Assembly (NCBI GenBank): GCA_903851455.1
Contig: CAINOM010000603.1
Coordinates: 1 to 6,082, forward strand
DNA from: an uncultured Bacteroidota bacterium
GTDB taxonomy: Bacteria; Bacteroidota; Bacteroidia; Chitinophagales; Chitinophagaceae
Direction of reading: 5' to 3'
Length of the DNA: 6,082 nucleotides
Both the position numbers and the translations under genes were made by a program. Of this stretch, positions 1 to 5,424 are shown one piece after another. The notes beneath the pieces were generated by a model, which did not search any database, was not told the origin of the DNA, and was given only the letters and a program-made list of their open reading frames with translations. Position 1 is the first letter of the stretch. Each line of letters begins with the position of its first letter.

Positions 1-809
1 AGCGTTTCAAACCCGATGAAAATACTTCTCAACCCTGCTTCCGCCGCTTTCTCTATAAGGTTGCCCCTTAAGATCGCATCGACAGTAGAGGCTCCCTGGA
101 ACACTCTATTCATTCCGCGCATCCCTTCAAACAAACCTGATGCAAACTTTTGATTACCCAGTAAATGATCGTCAAGGAAGTACAAATGCCTGCCGGGTAA
201 GCGATCTATCTCGCTCAGCGCAGCATCGATTCTCTGGGTGTAGAAAGATTTGCCGCCTTCAAAAAACGCATCCTTATAACAAAAATCACAGTGATGCGGA
301 CAGCCTCTTGATACCACTATGGAATTGGGCACAAAGTACAAATGTCGTTTTATCAGATCGCGGCGGATCGGTGGAATGCGCTCAATATCCCGGGCACTAT
401 TCATATAAAGCTTCTTCGCGGCACCAGCGCAGAAATCGGCGAGAAAGCGAGGAAAGGTGTCTTCTCCCGGGCCGATGAATAAACTATCCGCATGTGGTAT
501 GGCCTCCTCCGGTAAGGACGATACATGCAGCCCGCCCAGGCAAACGTAGACATTTCTCTTGCGGTACTGATCGGCAAGCGCATAAGCGCGGTAGGCGTTG
601 GTGATGTATACCTGGATAACGACAATATCCGGCTCATCATCCAGGTATAGTTCTTCCACATGCTCATCCTGTAGCTCAACTTCGTCATCCGGGCTGCAGT
701 ATGCGGCGAGTGTGGCCAAGCCAAGTGGAGGAAACAGGGAGTACTTGATCGGGCGCCAGTAAGGGCTTTTAGCCTCCATCAGGGCTGGCAGAATGAATTT
801 TATTTTCAT
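1..809 (-). CDS. B12-binding-domain radical SAM protein (3' part cut by window edge)
   Basis: Translating the minus strand from the ATG at 809 gives an open frame of about 270 residues running off the left edge, so the C-terminal part is missing. Residues 1-130 look like a cobalamin-binding Rossmann domain: a first strand MKIKFILPAL, then FPPLGLATLAAY, DIVVIQVYITNAYRAY, and the family hallmark LGGLHVSSLPEEA at 91-103, followed by FIGPGEDTF. The radical SAM core begins with RGCPHHCDFC, whose Cys170, Cys174 and Cys177 form the CxxxCxxC site that holds the 4Fe-4S cluster and S-adenosylmethionine. LYFLDDHLLGN and IFIGFET match later strands of the barrel. BchE-like members of this class methylate or cyclise diverse substrates; I cannot tell the substrate. 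The usual DxHxxG cobalamin-ligand motif is not apparent (DEHVEE is in roughly its place). It follows the regulator gene by 52 bases, with an inverted repeat in the gap. Confidence 0.9.
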   Translation of the reverse strand, partial: MKIKFILPALMEAKSPYWRPIKYSLFPPLGLATLAAYCSPDDEVELQDEHVEELYLDDEPDIVVIQVYITNAYRAYALADQYRKRNVYVCLGGLHVSSLPEEAIPHADSLFIGPGEDTFPRFLADFCAGAAKKLYMNSARDIERIPPIRRDLIKRHLYFVPNSIVVSRGCPHHCDFCYKDAFFEGGKSFYTQRIDAALSEIDRLPGRHLYFLDDHLLGNQKFASGLFEGMRGMNRVFQGASTVDAILRGNLIEKAAEAGLRSIFIGFET

Positions 810-827
810 TTTTCAATTGTTAAAAGT

Positions 828-844
828 ACTTTGTTTTACAAAGT
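828..844. promoter_or_regulatory. Inverted repeat ACTTTG-N5-CAAAGT upstream of the radical SAM gene (putative operator)
   Basis: The 17 bases ACTTTGTTTTACAAAGT form arms of seven bases (ACTTTGT/ACAAAGT) around TTT. They lie between the stop of the regulator gene (862) and the ATG of the radical SAM gene (809). A third half-site, AAAGT at 823-827, abuts it and makes the perfect palindrome AAAGTACTTT at 823-832. The same element occurs at 1814-1830 before the first gene of the unit. It is too AT-rich, and has no T-run after it in the transcribed direction, to be a good intrinsic terminator. An operator for the adjacent winged-helix regulator is the likeliest explanation, but this is inference. 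Confidence 0.55.
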
Positions 845-861
845 GTATTGAGCAAAAAAAA

Positions 862-1161
862 TCAGTTCAGTCCTTTTATTATTTTTTCGAGTGCATCAAG
901 ATGCGCACGGAAGGCCTTCTCCCCCGCTTTGGTAATGGAGTACACAGTATTTGTCTTCCGGCCTATAAATCCTTTTTCAACTTTTATATAACTATGCTCC
1001 TCCAGGGTTTTTAGATGCGTGGCAAGATTACCGTCCGTAACGTCTATCAGCGATTTGAGGTCATTGAAGTTAACATCTTCATTTACCATCAAAGCACTCA
1101 TAATACCGATACGTATACGGCTATCAAATATCTTATTAAGTTGTCCTATCGGATTGCTCAT
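862..1161 (-). CDS. Small winged-helix transcriptional regulator (HTH_34 / MarR-like)
   Basis: This 99-residue protein is a bare winged helix-turn-helix domain of the kind classed as HTH_34, related to MarR/ArsR/PadR folds. Helix 1 is about residues 8-25, helix 2 about 31-40 (FNDLKSLIDV), and the recognition helix about 43-56 (DGNLATHLKTLEEH). The beta wing spans about 58-77, with IKVEKGFIGRKTNTVYSIT, followed by TKAGEKAF, which is typical of the family. There is no ligand-binding or phosphoacceptor domain, and no cysteine cluster, so any signal must come from another protein, a small molecule bound at the dimer interface, or its own level. The ATG at 1161 lies seven bases after the stop of the membrane protein gene, so the two are almost certainly cotranscribed. 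Nearby 17-base inverted repeats are likely targets, making autoregulation probable. Confidence 0.9.
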   Translation of the reverse strand: MSNPIGQLNKIFDSRIRIGIMSALMVNEDVNFNDLKSLIDVTDGNLATHLKTLEEHSYIKVEKGFIGRKTNTVYSITKAGEKAFRAHLDALEKIIKGLN

Positions 1162-1168
1162 TAACCAA

Positions 1169-1807
1169 TCATTTGTCGTACTTATTCCACATTATGACTC
1201 CATAGAGTATATGGAGCAAACCAAAGCCCGCAGCCCAGAACATCAACCCATGCCCCGGGAAAAATAAATTAACGCAACCCAATGCCACATCAAGCATTCC
1301 CAGGTACCGGATATCAGACAGCGTATGCCTGCTGGCACTTATCAGTGCCAGACCATAAAACACCAGGCAGGCAGGGGCGATGAAGATGGCACAACCATAG
1401 TAAATAAAGAACATGGTGAAAAGGCCTCCGACCAGCAATGGAAATAATAACTGTATCAGCATCTGACGCGATGCGTTGTTCCATAGTTTATGTCCCTGGC
1501 GGGCAGCCTTCTTGTAAGTGAAGTAATACCCGCCCGCAAAAGCAATGACAAAAACCGACAGCGCCAGCAAAATGATGTGTACGATGAAGGGGCTGAAATA
1601 ATTAGATGATCCATCGCTGATCGCAGTCCTTGCATATCCGTAGTCTGGTTTCTGCATCCATCCGTAGGCAATATAGGAGCCGACAAGTGCGGTGGCACCC
1701 GCCCAGATACCCGACCATCCGCTAAGTGAAATAAAACGGGCGGAACGATCCATGATGCTGCGTATCTCTTGCAGGGCTTCTAATGATGCGTCTCTATTCT
1801 CTTGCAT
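1169..1807 (-). CDS. Six-helix integral membrane protein paired with the regulator, function unknown
   Basis: The product has 212 residues with an amphipathic N-terminus (about 1-28, EALQEIRSIMDRSARFISLSG) and roughly six membrane segments: about 32-50, 72-97, 117-137, 138-158, 166-183 and 188-207. The charged stretch KKAARQGHKLWNNASRQ (99-115) probably lies in the cytoplasm between helices 2 and 3. I see no catalytic motif and do not assign a function. Proteins with the RFISLSG..GI.AG start are, as I recall, frequent uncharacterised proteins in Bacteroidota, often beside a short winged-helix regulator, as here. The ATG at 1807 follows an inverted repeat by only six bases, and there is no Shine-Dalgarno sequence. 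It is the first gene of the unit with the regulator and radical SAM genes; a membrane sensor or regulator-binding role is possible but speculative. Confidence 0.85.
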   Translation of the reverse strand: MQENRDASLEALQEIRSIMDRSARFISLSGWSGIWAGATALVGSYIAYGWMQKPDYGYARTAISDGSSNYFSPFIVHIILLALSVFVIAFAGGYYFTYKKAARQGHKLWNNASRQMLIQLLFPLLVGGLFTMFFIYYGCAIFIAPACLVFYGLALISASRHTLSDIRYLGMLDVALGCVNLFFPGHGLMFWAAGFGLLHILYGVIMWNKYDK

Positions 1808-1813
1808 AAAAGC

Positions 1814-1830
1814 ACTTTGAAATACAAAGT
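1814..1830. promoter_or_regulatory. Inverted repeat ACTTTG-N5-CAAAGT overlapping a promoter-like element
   Basis: The plus strand reads ACTTTGAAATACAAAGT, the same six-base arms and five-base spacer as the site at 828-844. On the minus strand its first arm lies inside TTTACTTTG, where TACTTTG resembles the -7 box of Bacteroidota promoters (TAnnTTTG), with a TTG about 21 bases upstream (in GGTTGGC). The ATG at 1807 is six bases downstream, so a transcript from here would have a leader of only about ten bases. A protein bound to this repeat would cover the promoter, which suits repression of the operon by its own regulator. Both the promoter and the operator are predicted. Confidence 0.55.
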
Positions 1831-1901
1831 AAATTGAAAAAATTCAACCAGCCAACCTTTTTAGAATAATTAACAGTTTTCGGTAGATACGCTACGTAAA
1901 C

Positions 1902-1918
1902 AGGCCGGACTATGGCCT
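1902..1918 (-). terminator. Weak hairpin after the small ORF, possible terminator
   Basis: AGGCC (1902-1906) and GGCCT (1914-1918) can pair around a seven-base loop. On the minus strand the hairpin lies 19 bases after the stop of the small ORF and is followed by GTTTACG, only a short T-run. The stem is short, so it is a marginal terminator; its position between the ATPase group and the promoter-like site at 1814-1830 is what makes it worth noting. I see nothing else in the 1808-1937 gap. Confidence 0.3.
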
Positions 1919-1937
1919 CACTAATATTTCGACTCTA

Positions 1938-2099
1938 TTACCCCCGGTGCCGGGACAGGTAGTGACTGAAGCATTGGTAATTACCATCCTGGCTCATTCT
2001 TTCCAGTAGAAAGCGTGTTTTTAACCGGCGGTTGCGTTTCAAATAAAATTCACTCACTACTGCGGCCCGGTTTTTGCATGTTTCGATCTTGTCCGCCAT
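1938..2099 (-). CDS. Predicted 53-residue basic small protein overlapping the ATPase 3' end
   Basis: A minus-strand frame, one base off from the ATPase frame, opens with ATG at 2099 directly after an in-frame TAA and runs to TAA at 1938. The last 14 codons of the ATPase and its stop overlap its first codons (43 bases). An alternative GTG start at 2057 shares one base with the ATPase TAG stop (TAGTG) and would give 39 residues. The predicted product begins MADKIETCKNRAAVV and ends QCFSHYLSRHRG; it has about 12 Lys/Arg against 5 Asp/Glu, no membrane segment and no signal peptide. The region R22-R29 (RNRRLKTR) is strongly basic. I recognise no family. In favour of reality are the balanced codon use and protein-like composition over the part free of overlap; against it are the small size and lack of a ribosome binding site. 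It could be translated by coupling to the ATPase. Confidence 0.45.
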   Translation of the reverse strand: MADKIETCKNRAAVVSEFYLKRNRRLKTRFLLERMSQDGNYQCFSHYLSRHRG

Positions 2100-4573
2100 T
2101 TAACAATTTCGAACCACATCACACAACAAAAACCAATCGTCAGACAAGTCAACAGTTGTCCTAAGCCTAATCTTCGGAATTGAAAGAAGTTCGTCAGAGG
2201 TTTTACGTACAGAAGTAAGCCAGTCATACCGATCGTCAGGAAAACGATCAGCGAAACCAGGTTATTCTTGTAACGCATCGTGGTTATTACCGAATAGTAA
2301 AATGATCGGTTAACGAGCGTTAAAAAAACATTAGCGGCGATGAGTACCGTAAATACCATTGTCCTGGTAACAAACTCGTCATACCCGACAGCAACGGAGT
2401 ACCGGTACACAACCAATGTTCCCACCGTAATTGCGAGCCCTTGTATGACACTTGTTGCAAGCTCGTTCCAATTGAAAAAGGTCGTGGAAAAAGGTCGTGG
2501 TTTTTGAAACATTGTGTTTTGCTCCATAGGCTCATTCTCGTATATAATGGAGCAGGTAGGCCCCATGATGAGCTCGAGAAAAATGATATGAACAGGTGAG
2601 AAAATATTGGGATAAACCCACCCCAACGCCAAAGGAATAAAGACAGTAAGTATGATGGGAATGTGGATGGATATAATGTACTGAATAGCCTTCTTGAGAT
2701 TGGCATATATCTTCCTCCCAATACCTACCGCGTCCACCATTTTTGACAGATCATCTTCCAGCAAAATCAACGAAGCGGCCTGTTTTGCGATTTCAGTGCC
2801 TTTCTTACCCATGGCTATGCCTATATGTGCTGCTTTGAGTGCAGGGCCGTCATTTACGCCGTCCCCTGTCATGGCCACGATCTCACCATTCGCTTTCAGC
2901 GCATCGATGATCTTTAGTTTGGCCTCCGGAAACATGCGAATGAATATCTGCGTGTCTGAAACAACGTCTCTAAGCGAAGATTCAGACAGTTTCATAAGCT
3001 CATCCCCACCGATGCTTTTTTCATACCCTGCAAATCCTACCTGGCGAGCGATGGCCGATGTGGTTGCCGCGTTATCACCCGTAACAATCTTGACATTTAT
3101 CCCTGCCTTATAAAAGCGTGCAAGCACTTCGCGGATATTCTTCTTGGGCGGGTCGGAAAAAGCTACAATGCCCTTGAAATGAAATTTGTAGTCCTGTTGA
3201 TTTGCCGGAAAATTGTCACCCGCAAATTCAGCCTCAGCCACTGCAAGAACGCGGCAGCCTTGCTGAGCCATATCCAAAATCACCTTTTCAATCTTCTTTT
3301 TGTCGGCATCAGCCAGATTTGAAAGCGCCGTTAGCCCCTCTGGCGCCCCCTTTGCTGCGATGATCCTATGCCCTGCGCCATTCTCAAAAACATGGGTCAT
3401 CATGGGAGGCTTTCCACTCAGCGGATATTCGTGAACAATTCTGTACTGAGACCGCTTATCGGCTGGTATCAAGCGCCCGTAAGCGCTGTGCAACGCGATC
3501 TCCATGGGATCAAATGGTATTGGTTCGCTGGCCCACATTGCGATATCTATTAAATCCAGCTCATTACTGTCCAGCGCATCATTCACGTCAGACACCCTGC
3601 CTGACGAGAGTGCAAAGAGTTTCGTCAACTCCATTTTATTCTCAGTAAGCGTACCTGTCTTGTCGGTACATATTACAGTAGCGCTCCCAAGTGTTTCCAC
3701 AGTCTTCATCTGCTTCACAACAATACCCATTTTCATCAGGCGCCATGCCCCAAGGGCCATAAAGGTTGTAAAGGCCACAGGAATTTCCTCAGGCAGAATA
3801 CTCATTGCCAGTGTTAGCGCCTTTAAGAGGCTATCAAGAATTTTCCCGGAGTGTGAGAAGTTTACTGCCCAAACAAAAATGAAGACAATTAGGCCAGCGA
3901 TAACCATCTTTTTCACAAAGTTGTTTATCTGCAACTCAAGGGGTGTTTTTTCCTCCCGAATGTTTTCAAGGCTCTCTCCTATCTTCCCCAGCCTGGTTTG
4001 ATTGCCGATAGCTGATACTGTCGCAATGGCCAGGCCGCTGCCCACTGTAGTGCCACTGTACAAGAGATTATTTTCTTTTGATTGGTCTTTGTAAACGGAT
4101 AAAGCCTCTCCTGTAAGTATGGATTCATTTACGGAGAAGTCGTTTGAGCTAACTATGAAACAATCTGCTGGCACACAGGTTCCCTCTTCGATCATAATAC
4201 TGTCGCCAACCACAATTTCCTCACTGAGTATCTCTTGTACTTTCCCTTCCCTGATCACTTTAACATTAGGCTGACTGAAACTCTTCAGCTTCTCAAGGGC
4301 GTTCCGGCTTCTTGAATCCTGGTATAAAGAAATGGTTGATACAAGAACAATAGCCGCTGCAAGAAAAATTCCATCGTGAGTGTTGCCACTTAAAAAATAA
4401 ACGGATGATGTTACCAGGAGCAAAATGTTCATCGGCTCCTTTGCCAGACCCTTGAGCGCTATTAAAAGACCATTCTCTCTTTTATAGTTCAAACGGTTGG
4501 ATCCGAATTTATCGCGAGACTCGGTCACCTGTTCATTGGTTAATCCCACTACATTGATCTTGTCTGCAGGCAT
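2057..4573 (-). CDS. P-type cation-transporting ATPase (P2/Ca2+-ATPase-like, ion uncertain)
   Basis: This 838-residue inner-membrane pump has the full P-type layout. An N-terminal cation-ATPase segment (LTNEQVTESRDKFGSNRL) precedes helices M1-M2 (about 48-84). The actuator domain carries LTGE (153-156), needed for dephosphorylation. M3-M4 (about 222-275) include PEEIP (261-265). The phosphorylation site is DKTGT with Asp304; the nucleotide-binding domain has KGAPE (408-412); then DPP (474-476), TGD (498-500) and MTGDGVNDGP (568-577) with the Mg2+-binding Asp571 and Asp575. Six C-terminal helices (about 630-825) complete ten. Absence of heavy-metal CPx and N-terminal metal domains excludes the P1B group. 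M6 reads LELIMGPTCSIIYENEP, where SERCA-type pumps have the Asn..Thr-Asp calcium ligands, so Ca2+ specificity is not supported; Ca2+, Mn2+ or another cation is possible. It lies 88 bases after the VIT gene and is probably cotranscribed with it. Confidence 0.93.
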   Translation of the reverse strand: MPADKINVVGLTNEQVTESRDKFGSNRLNYKRENGLLIALKGLAKEPMNILLLVTSSVYFLSGNTHDGIFLAAAIVLVSTISLYQDSRSRNALEKLKSFSQPNVKVIREGKVQEILSEEIVVGDSIMIEEGTCVPADCFIVSSNDFSVNESILTGEALSVYKDQSKENNLLYSGTTVGSGLAIATVSAIGNQTRLGKIGESLENIREEKTPLELQINNFVKKMVIAGLIVFIFVWAVNFSHSGKILDSLLKALTLAMSILPEEIPVAFTTFMALGAWRLMKMGIVVKQMKTVETLGSATVICTDKTGTLTENKMELTKLFALSSGRVSDVNDALDSNELDLIDIAMWASEPIPFDPMEIALHSAYGRLIPADKRSQYRIVHEYPLSGKPPMMTHVFENGAGHRIIAAKGAPEGLTALSNLADADKKKIEKVILDMAQQGCRVLAVAEAEFAGDNFPANQQDYKFHFKGIVAFSDPPKKNIREVLARFYKAGINVKIVTGDNAATTSAIARQVGFAGYEKSIGGDELMKLSESSLRDVVSDTQIFIRMFPEAKLKIIDALKANGEIVAMTGDGVNDGPALKAAHIGIAMGKKGTEIAKQAASLILLEDDLSKMVDAVGIGRKIYANLKKAIQYIISIHIPIILTVFIPLALGWVYPNIFSPVHIIFLELIMGPTCSIIYENEPMEQNTMFQKPRPFSTTFFNWNELATSVIQGLAITVGTLVVYRYSVAVGYDEFVTRTMVFTVLIAANVFLTLVNRSFYYSVITTMRYKNNLVSLIVFLTIGMTGLLLYVKPLTNFFQFRRLGLGQLLTCLTIGFCCVMWFEIVKWRTRSKHAKTGPQ

Positions 4574-4661
4574 CAGGCAATTTTTATTGTGAACTGATAG
4601 GCCATGAGCGTAAGCGAACTAAGGAGTTCCGTATTCGGACAAAGTACCCTGGCCAAATAAC

Positions 4662-5351
4662 TCAGGCATTGAACAGGCGTGCAATAAAAAACGCTGCGGC
4701 CGCAGCTACCGACCCGATAAGCATTACCCGAATCGCACCACCCAGTGCATTTTGCCCTGTCGCTTTTGCTTTAAAAAAACCAAATATAAACAGGCACACA
4801 ACCGTGATGATCGCAGACAGCTTAAGCCCATCAGCAGGTGTTGATGAAAAGAAGTAGGGCGAAAGGGGCACCATGCCACCGACCACATAAGATAACCCGA
4901 TGTTCATGGCACTGTTGCGTGCTCTTTTTGCATCAGGTTTCTCAAGCCCTAGTTCGTATCGCATCATGAAGTCTACCCACTTTTCCTTGTCCTTTGCCAT
5001 CTCTTCTACCACCTGGCGCTGCGTTGCCTCCGTCATCCCCATACCGGCAAATATCTCCCGAACTTCCTCTTTTTCCTTTTCCGGCAAATTATCCACCTCC
5101 CACTCTTCTCTTTTTTGCTCGGCCATGTAGTGGTCTATCTCCGTCTTACCTGCAAGATAGCCGCCGAGCCCCATAGCTATGGAACCCGCAGCCACTTCGG
5201 CCAGGCCGGCGATCACGATGATGTGCGTATCGTGCACTGCGCCGCTTAAGCCTGCGGCTAGAGCAAAAGGCACGGTAAGTCCATCGCTCATACCAATAAC
5301 TATATCAGTCACAAGGTCTGAACTCTTAAAATGTTTTTCAGTATGCTGCAT
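4662..5351 (-). CDS. VIT1/CCC1-family Fe2+/Mn2+ transporter
   Basis: The 229-residue product is a five-helix VIT-family transporter, which moves Fe2+ or Mn2+ out of the cytoplasm, in characterised members by exchange for protons. Helix 1 carries DIVIGMSDGLTVPFALAAGL and helix 2 GLAEVAAGSIAMGLGGYLAG; a long charged cytoplasmic insert (about 72-145) separates these from helices 3-5 (about 148-168, 177-195, 203-226). Compared from memory with Eucalyptus VIT1, a constant offset of 20 places Asp23, Glu52 and Met60 at the membrane path, and Glu82, Glu85, Glu93, Glu96, Met129 and Glu133 at the cytoplasmic metal-binding domain, so the transport machinery looks complete. Length is normal for bacterial members. 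ATG at 5351 is chosen because it opens this frame; another ATG four bases upstream is out of frame. It sits 73 bases after the peptide transporter gene and before the cation ATPase, suggesting metal homeostasis. Confidence 0.92.
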   Translation of the reverse strand: MQHTEKHFKSSDLVTDIVIGMSDGLTVPFALAAGLSGAVHDTHIIVIAGLAEVAAGSIAMGLGGYLAGKTEIDHYMAEQKREEWEVDNLPEKEKEEVREIFAGMGMTEATQRQVVEEMAKDKEKWVDFMMRYELGLEKPDAKRARNSAMNIGLSYVVGGMVPLSPYFFSSTPADGLKLSAIITVVCLFIFGFFKAKATGQNALGGAIRVMLIGSVAAAAAFFIARLFNA

Positions 5352-5399
5352 TCATGGTTCTTTTTGCCCAGCGAAAGTAGACAAATTGAAGTTAGTATT

Positions 5400-5417
5400 A
5401 AATGACACTCGTCATTT
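5400..5417. promoter_or_regulatory. Perfect inverted repeat AAATGAC-N4-GTCATTT between transporter genes
   Basis: Seven-base arms AAATGAC (5400-5406) and GTCATTT (5411-5417) flank the four bases ACTC. On the minus strand the hairpin starts seven bases after the stop of the peptide transporter and lies 48 bases before the VIT start. The stem is AT-rich and not followed by a T-run (AATACTAAC), so it is a poor intrinsic terminator on its own. It could be a terminator for the upstream gene, an RNA-stabilising hairpin, or an operator for the metal transporter genes; the sequence does not decide. Confidence 0.35.
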
Positions 5418-5424
5418 TGGGGTA

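Noticed and set aside
140..724. Open frames on both strands within the left end
   Set aside because: They are out-of-frame shadows of the radical SAM gene, whose real frame carries CxxxCxxC and the B12-domain hallmarks.
1943..1954. GC-rich inverted repeat CCCGG-TG-CCGGG at the end of the small ORF
   Set aside because: The two-base loop is too tight and no T-run follows on the minus strand, so it is not a convincing terminator.
1975..1986. Perfect 12-base palindrome TGGTAATTACCA
   Set aside because: It falls inside the predicted small ORF (codons for Gly-Asn-Tyr), occurs once, and is not placed like an operator for any start.
3504..4001. Plus-strand open frame of 165 codons
   Set aside because: It lies wholly opposite the ATPase gene, whose catalytic motifs are read on the other strand; it has no recognisable domain.
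4640..4646. TACTTTG on the minus strand upstream of the ATPase, with a single ACTTTG half-site
   Set aside because: No TTG or TTTG at suitable spacing upstream and no second arm, so neither a promoter nor a third copy of the operator is supported.
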